The notes: generated from the sequence alone by a model not told the origin. Shown: positions 27,389-36,939, counted from the stretch's first letter. The stretch is 64,000 nucleotides of DNA from Mucilaginibacter segetis (GCF_016522075.1 NZ_JAEHFW010000001.1:930001-994000); one strand, 5' to 3'. Numbers and translations: made by a program.

Positions 27389-27727
27389 TTAAACACCAAA
27401 GAATGATTTCAATACGGTGGCCACCACGACCAGGAAAATACAGCTGCCAAACCAGCTGGAAGCCACTTTGCCGGTATCATGCTCGCCGTCGTTCCATTTT
27501 TTGTAGACCTTAACAGCGCCCACCAGGCCGACAATGGCCCCGATGGCATACATTAGCTGTGTACCGGTGGAGAAGTAACTTTTGACCTGTGTGGTTGCCT
27601 CCTGTATGCCGGCATTACCGTCCTGTGCGTAGAGTGCTACGGTCATCAGGAGCATGGACAGCGTTACCGCCGCCCGTCGCAGGAAGTTTATGATACCTGC
27701 ACCTGTTGTTGCTTTCTGTGCTTTCAT
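27389..27727 (-). CDS. traE: TraE (DUF4134, VirB2-like)
   Basis: 112 residues with a signal-like N-terminal segment and two membrane helices, containing the family patterns GIQEATTQVKSYFSTGTQLM, YAIGAIVGLVGAVKVYKKWN and DGEHDTGKVASSWFGSCIF. It is the likely pilin-like component. TraE, TraF and TraG occur in their canonical order. Confidence 0.9.
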   Translation of the reverse strand: MKAQKATTGAGIINFLRRAAVTLSMLLMTVALYAQDGNAGIQEATTQVKSYFSTGTQLMYAIGAIVGLVGAVKVYKKWNDGEHDTGKVASSWFGSCIFLVVVATVLKSFFGV

Positions 27728-27754
27728 GATTGTTGTTTTTTAAATGTGAACGGA

Positions 27755-28291
27755 TCATTCCCAGACGCCCTGCAAATCAGCAGCAGAAACGGGGAAACTT
27801 AATTTATTTTGAGCGATGCGGAGTACACCGGCGAGGGTTTCCGGGAAATCGATCTCGTCGCGGAACCGCTTGTAAGAACCGATCAGGATTTTCAGCAGGC
27901 TGATAAATTCCTGCTTGTCCCCCTCATTTTCAAAGGCCGTGATCAAACTGTCCGCTTCGCTGACGAGTTCCCGGGATGGATCGGGAACGATCTCCGGGTG
28001 TCCGGCGGTCTTCTGTGCTGCGGAAGCGGGATCGTATTCATCGGGCGTCGCTTCCATGACCAGTATTTCATCATTCCCCGCCAGGGATACCCCTTTATCG
28101 GGCATCGCCTTACCCATGATATTCGGGACGGGCCGCGCCTCATTCAGGGGAAATGCGACTGTTTGCCCATTTCTTTTTAAAAATTTCAGCACTTCGGCCC
28201 GGTAATAGCGGAGGGCGATATAGAGGTAATACAGCAGAAGCGCAGTCATTACGGCAGCGAAATAGTGCTGCCAGGAAATTGAAGACAACAT
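27755..28291 (-). CDS. Single-pass membrane protein at the head of the tra operon
   Basis: 178 residues with one N-terminal membrane helix (YFAAVMTALLLYYLYIALRY) and a cytoplasmic acidic domain ending FPETLAGVLRIAQNKLSFPV. It is in the place of TraD or a similar accessory protein in related elements, and no catalytic motif is seen. It lies 77 bases downstream of the repeated element at 28368, which may control the operon. Confidence 0.55.
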   Translation of the reverse strand: MLSSISWQHYFAAVMTALLLYYLYIALRYYRAEVLKFLKRNGQTVAFPLNEARPVPNIMGKAMPDKGVSLAGNDEILVMEATPDEYDPASAAQKTAGHPEIVPDPSRELVSEADSLITAFENEGDKQEFISLLKILIGSYKRFRDEIDFPETLAGVLRIAQNKLSFPVSAADLQGVWE

Positions 28292-28367
28292 ATAGCTTTA
28301 ATTTATTCCTCGCCGCACCATGCGGCGATTCTGAAAGCAAAGGTTGGTATGCTGCCGGCAACTTTTT

Positions 28368-28399
28368 CACACCTGCTGTGACAGGTAGGTGTTTTTTTT
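28368..28399 (-). promoter_or_regulatory. Repeated structured element A, upstream of the tra operon
   Basis: On the plus strand it reads CACACCTG...CAGGTAGGTGT followed by a T run. It matches the element at 43656 except at four positions, which change in a mirrored, stem-preserving way: ACCTG/CAGGT here, ACCTC/GAGGT there. It lies between the RteC gene stop and the first tra gene. It could be an RteC operator or a structured RNA leader. Confidence 0.5.
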
Positions 28400-28411
28400 G
28401 GGAAAATGCCG

Positions 28412-29281
28412 CTATTTGAACTGCATTCGCTGTTGTACGGGGATGTCTTTTTCAAAGCTTTCTTCGATCCGCCGGAGGAGCGCCAGCTTGAGCTTGTCGA
28501 GAAATACCGTTTTATCTTTTTTGCGGTTGGTGATATCGGTATACTTATGGTAATACGAACCAAGGTCGACCTGGAATGAGCGCTGGAAAAAATCAATGAC
28601 CGGCCGGAGGGCGATATGGCCGTTGTTGAAAACGCCCAGTGCGACCAGCGCGTAGATCAGTTCCACCAGATCAGTTTTGTTAAATGTCCAGACCAGCTCG
28701 GGCTCGTTAACGGCTTCCGGAACCTGGGGAGACTCGGTGTCCAGCCGGATCAGTTCCCGGTTCAGGTAATCCTGGAACTTTTCATTCGCCATGATCTTGG
28801 AGAGTTTATAGTCGTGGGTGGTTGAATAAAGCTCATCTTCCTCAAAGTCTTCGAGTTCAATATGCACGTCAAAGTCCCCCCGCGTAAAAAAGGTATGATC
28901 CATTTCGGTAGATCCCGCCCGGTAATACTGATAAAAAGAGTGGTTATGGTCAAAAAAGCTTTTCAGCGCGGTCAGTTCCTGGTTAATATAATCCCGGAGC
29001 ACATTTGCGCCGCCAAGCGGCTTATGCATCAGGAAATTATAGACATTGATAAAGTAGATATACTTGCTGTAAAAGCGCGGCTTGATCATTTTAAAGAATT
29101 CCATTTCTTCTTCCCGGCTTCCAAAGGCATAGGTGGAAATATAATTCTTGAGCTTGGTCATCGATTTTTTGCAAAGCCTGATCGATTCCTTGAGCTGTTC
29201 GGCCTGTGTGCCGCCGTGAACGATCACTTCATTCAGTTGATTTTCAAGGGCTGTATAGAGCCTTTCTGCAAAGTTTTTCAT
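28412..29281 (-). CDS. rteC: RteC-family regulator of element excision and transfer
   Basis: 289 residues with the RteC pattern: MKNFAERLYTALENQLNEV, YISTYAFGSREEEMEFFKMI followed by KPRFYSKYIYF, FDVHIELEDFEEDELYSTTH, LVELIYALVALGVFNNG and KLKLALLRRIEESFEKDIPV. In CTnDOT, RteC is a DNA-binding protein that activates the excision operon. No RteA/RteB two-component genes are in the window. It lies immediately upstream of the tra operon and downstream of the oxoamine synthase gene. Confidence 0.88.
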   Translation of the reverse strand: MKNFAERLYTALENQLNEVIVHGGTQAEQLKESIRLCKKSMTKLKNYISTYAFGSREEEMEFFKMIKPRFYSKYIYFINVYNFLMHKPLGGANVLRDYINQELTALKSFFDHNHSFYQYYRAGSTEMDHTFFTRGDFDVHIELEDFEEDELYSTTHDYKLSKIMANEKFQDYLNRELIRLDTESPQVPEAVNEPELVWTFNKTDLVELIYALVALGVFNNGHIALRPVIDFFQRSFQVDLGSYYHKYTDITNRKKDKTVFLDKLKLALLRRIEESFEKDIPVQQRMQFK

Positions 29282-29292
29282 AGGTAGGTAGT

Positions 29293-30549
29293 TTAAGGTT
29301 TCGTTATTTTTACCCGCCGGTCCACATCGGCGAAAGCGTTAAGCACACGGTCCAGGTGCGCTCGCGTGTGGGTGGCCATGACATTCATCCTTATCCGCGC
29401 ATTCTTCCGGGAAACTGCCGGGTACATGATCGGGTTGGTATATACTCCCGCTTCGAGCAATAATTTACCGGCTTCGAGGGTCTTGGGAATATGGCCGATC
29501 TTGACCGGAATCACTGCGGAAGCTGTCGTTCCCACGTCAAAACCCATGGCTGTCAGCCCGTCCTTCAGGTAAGTGATGTTTTCCCACAGGCGATCCTGCC
29601 AGACGGGTTCTTCGTCGATCAGCTCGATCGCTTTGACGATACCCAGGATGGCCGGCGTGGCGGTCGTAGAAAAGAGATGTTGCTTGGATTGATATTTCAG
29701 GTAGTTGACCAGCTCCGGCCTGGCGATCACGTAGCCGCCGATGTTGCCCAGGGCCTTACTGAATGTGCCGGTAATTATATCAACCTGATCGAACAGGCCG
29801 AACATTTCGATCACCCCGCGGCCGGTTTCGCCGACGACACCGATGCCGTGGGCATCGTCCACCACAAGGTAAGCCCCGTAGCGATGCGTCAGCTCCGCGA
29901 TGCGATCCAAAAAGGCGATATCCCCATCCTGGCTATAGACACCATCAACAATGACAAACCGGGTACGGTAGGTTTCTCGGGAAGCGGCTAAAATCTGTTC
30001 CAGGTGATCCAGGTTGTTGTGCAGGAACTGCTTGGTATTCGTTTTCAGGCAACCCTCATATACGCTGGCGTGCACCGCCATATCGACGATGGCCAGGTCC
30101 TGCTGATGGAGCAGGCATTGTAAGGTCGCACTGTTGGCCGTATAGCCTGTGGTATACAGGATGGCATCAGTCTTCCCATAGAAACCTGCGATCTTTCCTT
30201 CCAGCAGCTCATGGTAAAAGAAATGACCACCTATGGCCGGCGATGCCCCGGAGCCGGTGCCATAGTCGCGGATACCATCCATGACAGCCTGCTTGATCAG
30301 GGGGTGCTGGCTGAAACCCAGGTAATCATTGGAAACGAGACAGACCGCCCGTATCGTCCCGCTTTTCTCCGGCAGGATCAGGTCCATTTCAGGACCGACG
30401 GGGCTCCGGGATTCGATCCGGTAATTGAGGTGTCCCTGCTCCTTTAAAAAGTTCAGGTACTGCTGAAACTCCGCTGCGGTGGCCAGGGCATCGCTTCCGG
30501 GGATATTTTCAAAATCCTTAAAACTGGCTTTGTTAAAATCGATATCCAT
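29293..30549 (-). CDS. Alpha-oxoamine synthase family PLP enzyme
   Basis: 418 residues, fold type I. It contains CLVSNDYLGFSQHP, GTGSGASPAIGGHFFYHELL, VVDDAHGIGVVGETGRG (PLP-binding Asp/His) and the Schiff-base Lys in GTFSKALGNIGGY. This family includes 8-amino-7-oxononanoate synthase, glycine C-acetyltransferase, serine palmitoyltransferase and the autoinducer synthase CqsA, all condensing an amino acid with an acyl-CoA/ACP. Which reaction occurs here cannot be read. No biotin genes are adjacent, which argues against BioF. It is 12 bases upstream of rteC and divergent from a Crp/Fnr regulator. Confidence 0.85.
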   Translation of the reverse strand: MDIDFNKASFKDFENIPGSDALATAAEFQQYLNFLKEQGHLNYRIESRSPVGPEMDLILPEKSGTIRAVCLVSNDYLGFSQHPLIKQAVMDGIRDYGTGSGASPAIGGHFFYHELLEGKIAGFYGKTDAILYTTGYTANSATLQCLLHQQDLAIVDMAVHASVYEGCLKTNTKQFLHNNLDHLEQILAASRETYRTRFVIVDGVYSQDGDIAFLDRIAELTHRYGAYLVVDDAHGIGVVGETGRGVIEMFGLFDQVDIITGTFSKALGNIGGYVIARPELVNYLKYQSKQHLFSTTATPAILGIVKAIELIDEEPVWQDRLWENITYLKDGLTAMGFDVGTTASAVIPVKIGHIPKTLEAGKLLLEAGVYTNPIMYPAVSRKNARIRMNVMATHTRAHLDRVLNAFADVDRRVKITKP

Positions 30550-30596
30550 AGGCTGAGGTTTAAAACCTAAACTTATTGCTCAAAAAACGTCAAAGT

Positions 30597-30658
30597 GGTG
30601 ACATGCTGCCTATTATTTACAATTATTTAATAATTTTTTTATCTGATGACATGTCACC
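30597..30658. promoter_or_regulatory. Divergent operator candidate between the synthase and the Crp-like gene
   Basis: GGTGACATG at 30597-30605 is inverted as CATGTCACC at 30650-30658. The second arm lies in a perfect 10-bp palindrome TGACATGTCA at 30647-30656. The two sites, about 50 bases apart, flank an AT-rich core in the divergent intergenic region and fit a Crp/Fnr-type dimer binding twice. Confidence 0.55.
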
Positions 30659-30744
30659 GGTTTTCCCGGCTCAGCTGCTGAACTTTGTACGCGACCGCGC
30701 TGAGCGGCACCATTTGGTACCGATCACTGCGAAGCTCAGTATAC

Positions 30745-31317
30745 ATGACCAGCATCGATTCACTTATCGCGTATTTATCCGGCATCACCGACCTCAGCCC
30801 GGCGTTTACCAGCAGGCTGCATGCTGTCCTAAAGCCTGAAATTTACCAGCCCCACCAGGTCTTTCAGGCGGCAGGACAGCGGGAAAACAGGCTTTGGTTT
30901 GTGCTACAGGGATTTGTTCGCGGTTATTACTTTGATCCTTCCGGCAAAGAACATACGCTGAGTTTCCACAGCGAAAATGAGCTCATTTTTTCCTATGAAG
31001 GGTTTTGGCAGGAAACCGCCGACCGCTACCTGGAGGCCCTGCAGCCCACCGGGGTATACTCGCTGAGCTACGAAGAGCTCGCGTCGCTGCTGCCACAATT
31101 CCGCGAAGCACAATTACTGAAAGAAGTGTTTGTACGCCATCAATACCAGCAGGAGCGTTTCCGGAAGCGGCTCCTTACCTGGTCAGCTGAAGAGCGGTAC
31201 CGGCAAACCCGCAAACTGCAGCCGGAGCTGTTCCGCAAAGCCTCCGTGCGGCTTATTGCCACTTATCTGAACATGACCCGGGAAAACCTGAGCCGGCTGA
31301 TGGCGAAGGATCTTTAA
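30745..31317 (+). CDS. Crp/Fnr-family transcriptional regulator
   Basis: 190 residues from the ATG at 30745; frames from further upstream would run across the operator. A cNMP-binding-like beta-roll (QVFQAAGQRENRLWFVLQGF, YYFDPSGKEHTLSFHSENEL) is followed by a C-terminal HTH (SVRLIATYLNMTRENLSRLM). The cyclic-nucleotide phosphate-binding Arg motif is not evident, so it may respond to another signal or none. It is divergent from the oxoamine synthase gene and likely controls it. Confidence 0.85.
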   Translation: MTSIDSLIAYLSGITDLSPAFTSRLHAVLKPEIYQPHQVFQAAGQRENRLWFVLQGFVRGYYFDPSGKEHTLSFHSENELIFSYEGFWQETADRYLEALQPTGVYSLSYEELASLLPQFREAQLLKEVFVRHQYQQERFRKRLLTWSAEERYRQTRKLQPELFRKASVRLIATYLNMTRENLSRLMAKDL

Positions 31318-31418
31318 ATTCCTGAAAATTACAAAAGCCGGTGATTCCTTTCCCCGGAAACGGTGATGCCGATCACCGCGGGCTTGTTCTGCCTGCCCTA
31401 ATTTTACCGGTATAAACC

Positions 31419-31847
31419 ATGAAAAAGAACCATACCGCCATCAATACCTGCGCGGCAGCCCTCATCCTGCTGTTCATCTATACGGCGTCCGCCAAACTGA
31501 TCGATTTCAGATCGTTCCGGACAGCGTTATCGAGGCAGTTGCTGCCTGCAGGTTTTTCCCGCTGGCTGGCCTGGATCCTGCCGGGCGCGGAACTGCTGAC
31601 CGCAGCCCTGCTGACATTTGAGCGCAGCCGTTCTACCGGCTTCGGTTTGGCCGCTGTGCTGATGTTCGCATTTACGGCATACGTCGGCCTGGCACTGACG
31701 GGAGCATACGGCCAGGTTCCCTGTTCCTGCGGCGGCGTTCTTCCCGCAATGGGCTGGGAGCTGCATTTTTGGTTTAATTGCTTCTTCCTGGCGCTGAGCT
31801 GTATCGGCCTGTGGTTACAGAGAAAGGAGGTGAACGCAATACAATAA
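31419..31847 (+). CDS. MauE/DoxX-like membrane protein
   Basis: 142 residues with four membrane helices and the Bacteroidota MauE-like pattern YTASAKLIDFRSFRTALSRQ, then VPCSCGGVLPAMGWELHFWF followed by NCFF. The CSCGG motif resembles redox-active or disulphide-handling sites of this family. It stands 137 bases before the DUF6520 gene and close to TlpA/SusCD genes, a grouping that suggests thiol chemistry or maturation of a small exported peptide. Confidence 0.78.
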   Translation: MKKNHTAINTCAAALILLFIYTASAKLIDFRSFRTALSRQLLPAGFSRWLAWILPGAELLTAALLTFERSRSTGFGLAAVLMFAFTAYVGLALTGAYGQVPCSCGGVLPAMGWELHFWFNCFFLALSCIGLWLQRKEVNAIQ

Positions 31848-31983
31848 TGTTTACGCCGCTGCGCGGTCAAGGACACCAGGCAGCGGCACAGGGGAACTGA
31901 AAACCTGTCAAGAGAGTAAGTATCAAATTATCTATTTATTCATTTAAATTTTTCGTGTTTTTAATCAAAAAAGCACGCATACC

Positions 31984-32304
31984 ATGAAAAAGTTAATCTT
32001 ACCAGCATTGGCCATCGGCCTTGCTATTTCCACCAGTGCCTTCACCACTAACCGCGTTGCCGGCGCATTTTACCGTTATACCTCAAGTTCCACCGCCCAG
32101 TCTGATATTCAGAACATAAACAATTATGTTCGGGACGACAACGCCTGCGGCGGCGGTGAAGACGTGTGCGGCGTTACGTTAACTACGGATGAAGGCCTGG
32201 GGAACACCCCTGACCCTACTGAGTTCAGTGCTGAACAAAGCAACCTTTGGACTTCTCAGCAGAACGGTTCCGCTGCAGATGTGAATATCCACATGAAAAA
32301 CTAA
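31984..32304 (+). CDS. Small exported DUF6520-like protein
   Basis: 106 residues with a signal peptide (MKKLILPALAIGLAISTSAF) and a short mature part containing the Cys pair DNACGGGEDVCGV. These small secreted proteins commonly neighbour MauE-like genes in Bacteroidota; their function is unknown. Spacing and context suggest the Cys pair is formed or used by the neighbouring thiol proteins. A strong terminator follows. Confidence 0.7.
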   Translation: MKKLILPALAIGLAISTSAFTTNRVAGAFYRYTSSSTAQSDIQNINNYVRDDNACGGGEDVCGVTLTTDEGLGNTPDPTEFSAEQSNLWTSQQNGSAADVNIHMKN

Positions 32305-32309
32305 ATGTA

Positions 32310-32334
32310 AAAGAGCCGGCAAAACCGGCTCTTT
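32310..32334. terminator. Bidirectional terminator between the DUF6520-like and SusD-like genes
   Basis: 9-bp stem AAGAGCCGG/CCGGCTCTT with a short loop and T runs, between convergent genes. Confidence 0.85.
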
Positions 32335-32335
32335 T

Positions 32336-33709
32336 TTACGGATTCTGTACTAAACCCCCGATATTCACCGCGTTTTGATCGATCTGCAGTAGATACCGGG
32401 GACTGTTGGGTTCCAGCGTCAGCAGGGTACCGCCCAGTTTCCGATAAATGACCTGCGCATAGTCAGGTTCCTTATTTAACCGCTTCAGGTCCATCAGCCT
32501 CACCCCCCGGAACAGCAGCTCTTTTCTTCTCTCTTGTAGTATAATTGATAGTAACTGCCCGTTATCGGTAGTTGTATACGGTATAAAAGTTCCTTTTTTC
32601 CAGCGTTGTTCCAATAAGGTATTGAGCGCCAGCAGCGCGTCGGCGTTTTTTCCGGCCCTGGCGGCACATTCCGCTTTGGTCAGCAGGATTTCGTCCGTTG
32701 CGATCCCGGTAAACAAAGCGCCGTTGGTCAGGCCGGTATAACTGCCTTTATAAGCCTGGGTACCATCCGCGTTAGCCTTAAAATATGCTGTTTTCCGCAG
32801 ATCATTGCCGTTATAAGAACGGTAAAGGGCGGTGTCGATTTTGGCGCGGGACTGTGTCAGCGATGAGGGCGGCGAACTGCGGGCGTCATAGATCACCTCT
32901 GCGTTAAACTGCTGAAAAGGCGCAGTGGCCGAAACGGCAACCGTATTGTAATCGAGTAAAGTATGATAAAGGGTAAGACAGGAGTCGGCGCAGGCTCCCG
33001 CCTTCGGATAATCACGCATAGCCAGGTATACCCTCGACAGCATGCCGTAGGCAGCAGCCCTGCCCGGCAGGTACTTTGCAGCCGGCATATCAGGCAGCAA
33101 GGTCAAGGCCTGTTGCAGGTCCCCGGTGATAGACGCATACGTTTCCGCCATCGATGCACGGGGAGCTTTCGATTCGATATCGGCTGTCAGCCGGAGGGCA
33201 ATGCCCAAATCGGTACCGGCGCTGGCCTGGTCATAAGCGGCGGCGAACAACTGCGCCAAGGCAAAGTGGTAGCTCGCCCGGGTAAACAGCGCTTCGCCTT
33301 TCACAGCATCTTTACGCGCCTGCCCATTGGCCGTTACCTTTGGCAGCGCGTCCAGCACAATGTTCGTATAGGCGATAGCCTGGTAAGGGGCGGTATAGTC
33401 TCCGCCGACGTCTGCCGATTTCGTCCAGCTGTAAATATCACGCTGGCGCTGGCTTAGCGAGAGATAGTCGGTATTCAACAGGTAAAAGTTATCGGCCATT
33501 ACTTCCGGTGCGGAGGGATAGTCTGCATTGATAACGCTGTAGGCATTCATCAGGCCTTCCAGGTCATCGATCGTGGACGGCGTAGTGATCGACTGATCAG
33601 ATTTAGCCTCCAGGTATTTTTTGCAGGAGGATAAAGGACAGATAATGCAGGCGACCATCGCGATCAGCAGGCAGTGCCGGATGTCGCTGTTCAGTTTTCT
33701 ATTTTTCAT
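32336..33709 (-). CDS. SusD/RagB-family surface lipoprotein
   Basis: 457 residues with a lipobox (CPLSSC), a SusD N-terminal region (YLEAKSDQSITTPSTIDDLE, then GLMNAYSVINADYPS) and TPR-like helices with KGEALFTRASYHFALAQLFA and RRKELLFRGVRLMDLKRLN. SusD-type lipoproteins capture a ligand over the SusC channel. The start codon is 9 bases after the SusC stop, so the pair is one operon. No glycoside hydrolase is present, so the substrate may be a peptide or metal complex rather than a glycan. Confidence 0.9.
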   Translation of the reverse strand: MKNRKLNSDIRHCLLIAMVACIICPLSSCKKYLEAKSDQSITTPSTIDDLEGLMNAYSVINADYPSAPEVMADNFYLLNTDYLSLSQRQRDIYSWTKSADVGGDYTAPYQAIAYTNIVLDALPKVTANGQARKDAVKGEALFTRASYHFALAQLFAAAYDQASAGTDLGIALRLTADIESKAPRASMAETYASITGDLQQALTLLPDMPAAKYLPGRAAAYGMLSRVYLAMRDYPKAGACADSCLTLYHTLLDYNTVAVSATAPFQQFNAEVIYDARSSPPSSLTQSRAKIDTALYRSYNGNDLRKTAYFKANADGTQAYKGSYTGLTNGALFTGIATDEILLTKAECAARAGKNADALLALNTLLEQRWKKGTFIPYTTTDNGQLLSIILQERRKELLFRGVRLMDLKRLNKEPDYAQVIYRKLGGTLLTLEPNSPRYLLQIDQNAVNIGGLVQNP

Positions 33710-33718
33710 GACGGTGAA

Positions 33719-36700
33719 TTATAAAGTGGCTTTAATTCCGGCCGCATAAGTAACCGGAGGTTTAACATTATAGATGATGTCGGGGTCAAGGCCGCGCTTG
33801 TTCGCGCGCCAGAGCATGATGTTCATCTGATTGGTGTAAAAAGTAAATGTCAGGGAATGGAAGCCCAGGGGTTTGGACTTTGGTGCCCATTGATAGCTCA
33901 GTGACAGATCGGTCAGTTTAATGTTATCCGCCTTTTCCACGTTGACCTCGGCATAACGGTAAAAATTATCCCGTAAGGTGTTGTCCGGATAGACGAAGGA
34001 AGGCACATTGGTAAAAGCCTCATCACCCGGTTTCTGCCAGCGCTGGTCATACTCGCTGTAACCGATATTTTTGTTGATCAGATCACTGTAATTTACGACC
34101 GGCCTGCGGAAAAAGTAGTTGAAACGGTAAGTGATGTTCCAGGAGAGCGACCAGTTCTTCCAGTCCAGGTTATTGCGCAATGTACCGAATACCGGCGGAA
34201 TTGCGGAACCGCTGATGGCCTGTTCGCTGACCGGATTTTGGGTGATGGCCTGGTAATCTTTGCTGACCTTCCCATTGACGTATCCCTGCGGGTCACCTGT
34301 CTGTGGGTCGAGGCCCGCCCAGCGGTAGCTGACAATGACGTAAGGATTGTAGCCTACCACGGGAAAGATGTAAAGGCCATCGCTGACCAGCCCCTGAGAA
34401 GCCGGCGGGTTTAAGTTTTTAGTCGTCTTATAAGAAACATAGTTAAAGAGCAATAGTGTCCGCCATTTCAGGGCACCGTCGAGATTGACGGAATTCAGTA
34501 CCACGTCCACCCCGTGGGAGCGGATGCTGGCCGAATTCTCATTATAGGTGGAAAAACCCACGGTGGGATCCAGCAAGACACTGTTCATGAGGTCGGTTGA
34601 GTTCTTCTGATATACATCCACCGAGCCGCTGATCCGCCTGTTAAGCAACTCGAAGTCAATCCCTTCATTCCAGGAATGAACCTGTTCCCAGCGCAACTGG
34701 GGTACCGGCGGCGCTGCAACCCCCACAAAGGGGACATTGATCGGTGACTGGGAGGCGGTGTAGTACTGGATGCGGGTAATGGAGGTGGCATTCGGCAGCA
34801 GGTTACCACTCACGCCGTAAGACAGGCGGAGGTTCAGGGAGGGCAGCCAGCTGATATGGTAAAAGGGCTCGTCGTGGATCCGCCACAAACCGCCTGCCGA
34901 CCATAAGGGCACCCACTTTTGATTGGTGGCCACACCGAAAAGGTTGGACGCGTCGCGCCGCGCGCTGGCCGAAAGCGTATAGCGGTTCTTATAGGTATAG
35001 GCCGCATTGGCAAATACCGACACGAAGCGGTTGAGGTATTGCTTATATAGCGTGCCGTCGGCCAGGTAGGTGATGCCCCCGATATTACCGTACGTTGGGT
35101 AAGTATGTGTATAGTCCACGTTGACGGAAGTAAGCGACTGCGGGTCATAGCCGTAGGTTCGGTATGAGGACGCGTCGCTGTTGCTTTCCCTGATCTCACC
35201 CCCAGCAATCGCATTTATGCGGCTGTCCGCCCAGCTGTGGTCAATGGTCAGCTGCGCACGTGCCGACTGGGTCCGCTGACTGGTGCGCGTGCCATTCAGG
35301 ATGTCATTTTTAGGTACGATATAGGTAACGGTATTTCCATTGATCTGTGTAAAACGGTTGATGTAATTCCGGGTAAAAAAAGTGTTCAGGTCGTTCAATT
35401 CACGGTAATCCGACCAAGACTGCTCATATTGGTATTTGACATCGGCAGTAAGCCAGTTCGATACTTTATAGGTCGAACCGATGTTCGCCAGGAGGTCTGT
35501 CACCCCGGTTGTCCGGTCATTGCTGGCCAGCTCCTGAAGGGGGCGGTACTTCCAGTCCAGCAATTTTCCCGCGCCTGCGGTGTCCGTATAGAAGCTGCGG
35601 TAATAAATATCAACGGCGGCAGGGCTGCCGTCCGGATTGACCAGTCTTGCGTATGGAGAAATAGCGGTAGTGCCGTTCGTGATTTGTCCGTAGCCACCCG
35701 GGCTATTGGCCCGCTGGGAGGTTTTGGTCAGGATCAGGTCGGTTTGCAGCTGCCACTTTTTGGTCAGGTCGATCAGGTTGTTGGACCTGACCGTCAGGCG
35801 TTCCTGATCATTGCCTTTCAGGGTACTGCCGGTGCGGTCATAGCCGGTGGAGATCAGGTAACGTATGTTGTTTCCCGATCCCGACAGGTTGAGGTAATAC
35901 TGCTGGTTTACCTGGGGGCGGTATAAATATTTCTCCATGTCACTGCGAACGTCCTGTGTTTTCAGCACGGAGAGTTGTTGGGCTGCCTGTGCGGCAGTGA
36001 GCTGGCCGGCAGCCTGTTTTTGCAGTATTTCGGCAACTTCCGGTATCGGCGGCCTCGTTCTTGCGTTAAATAAGGAATTATAAAAGCCTTTACCGTACAA
36101 ATACTGCTGCAGATCCACCAGGCTGACCGATGATATCTGGTCTGCGGAGAACAGGTCGGGTTTGGGTGCGATGGTAACGTTGGCATTCAGGGAAACCTGC
36201 AGCGGCTGGTTGCGCCGGGCATGCCTGGTGGTGATGACGATCACGCCATTACCGGCGCGGGCGCCCCAGATAGAGCTTGCCGCCGCATCTTTTAGCAGTG
36301 TGATGCTCTCAATATCATTAGGGTTGATATTACTGATGTCGCCAGCATAAGGAAAGTTATCCAGCACGATAAGCGGTGCTGCATTGGCATAATTTAAGGT
36401 GTTAAGTCCCCTGACCTGTACGGTAGGCTGTGCCGGGAAATGGTTGTCGACAAGCAGGCTGCTTGTCAGGCCATTCAGCCTGCTGATCAGGTCCGGCGTG
36501 TTCCTGGAGCCGATCAGTTCCTTATCCAGGTGGTAGAAAGAGCCGGTCGCCCGTTCGCGGGGGATTTCCTGATAGCCGGTGCTGATCAGCACTTCATTCA
36601 ACTGCTCGGTATAAGGCTGGAGCTCCACCAGCAGCGGCAGGCGGCTGTTCATGGATAGCGGGATGCGCAGGGTGGTATAGCCGACATGGCTGATAATAAG

Positions 36701-36916
36701 GGTATCCGCTGCCATTCGCATCATAATGGTAAAGCGGCCGGTACTGTCAGTCATGGAACTGGATTTACTTAAGGCAAAGCGAAGCCCGGCACCGGTTATC
36801 GGCTCATGCTGCGCCCCGCGTACTTCGCCGTAAACAGGGCGTATATTTTGCGCGGACAGGCGGGACATATCGAATAAGCCAGCCGTCAGCAAAAAAATTA
36901 AAAGGTATCTTTTCAT
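33719..36916 (-). CDS. SusC/RagA-family TonB-linked outer membrane transporter
   Basis: 1065 residues with a signal peptide (cleavage near RLSAQ) and a carboxypeptidase-like domain (VYGEVRGAQHEPITGAGLRF). The plug starts with STGYQEIPRERATGSFYHLD and contains VQVRGLNTLNYANAAPLIVL and ITLLKDAAASSIWGARAGNG, followed by a 22-strand barrel. It imports a ligand delivered by the SusD partner downstream, powered by TonB. It is encoded just after a TlpA-like thioredoxin gene. Confidence 0.93.
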   Translation of the reverse strand: MKRYLLIFLLTAGLFDMSRLSAQNIRPVYGEVRGAQHEPITGAGLRFALSKSSSMTDSTGRFTIMMRMAADTLIISHVGYTTLRIPLSMNSRLPLLVELQPYTEQLNEVLISTGYQEIPRERATGSFYHLDKELIGSRNTPDLISRLNGLTSSLLVDNHFPAQPTVQVRGLNTLNYANAAPLIVLDNFPYAGDISNINPNDIESITLLKDAAASSIWGARAGNGVIVITTRHARRNQPLQVSLNANVTIAPKPDLFSADQISSVSLVDLQQYLYGKGFYNSLFNARTRPPIPEVAEILQKQAAGQLTAAQAAQQLSVLKTQDVRSDMEKYLYRPQVNQQYYLNLSGSGNNIRYLISTGYDRTGSTLKGNDQERLTVRSNNLIDLTKKWQLQTDLILTKTSQRANSPGGYGQITNGTTAISPYARLVNPDGSPAAVDIYYRSFYTDTAGAGKLLDWKYRPLQELASNDRTTGVTDLLANIGSTYKVSNWLTADVKYQYEQSWSDYRELNDLNTFFTRNYINRFTQINGNTVTYIVPKNDILNGTRTSQRTQSARAQLTIDHSWADSRINAIAGGEIRESNSDASSYRTYGYDPQSLTSVNVDYTHTYPTYGNIGGITYLADGTLYKQYLNRFVSVFANAAYTYKNRYTLSASARRDASNLFGVATNQKWVPLWSAGGLWRIHDEPFYHISWLPSLNLRLSYGVSGNLLPNATSITRIQYYTASQSPINVPFVGVAAPPVPQLRWEQVHSWNEGIDFELLNRRISGSVDVYQKNSTDLMNSVLLDPTVGFSTYNENSASIRSHGVDVVLNSVNLDGALKWRTLLLFNYVSYKTTKNLNPPASQGLVSDGLYIFPVVGYNPYVIVSYRWAGLDPQTGDPQGYVNGKVSKDYQAITQNPVSEQAISGSAIPPVFGTLRNNLDWKNWSLSWNITYRFNYFFRRPVVNYSDLINKNIGYSEYDQRWQKPGDEAFTNVPSFVYPDNTLRDNFYRYAEVNVEKADNIKLTDLSLSYQWAPKSKPLGFHSLTFTFYTNQMNIMLWRANKRGLDPDIIYNVKPPVTYAAGIKATL

Positions 36917-36939
36917 TTGCGTTTGTTTAGGAGGGTGTA

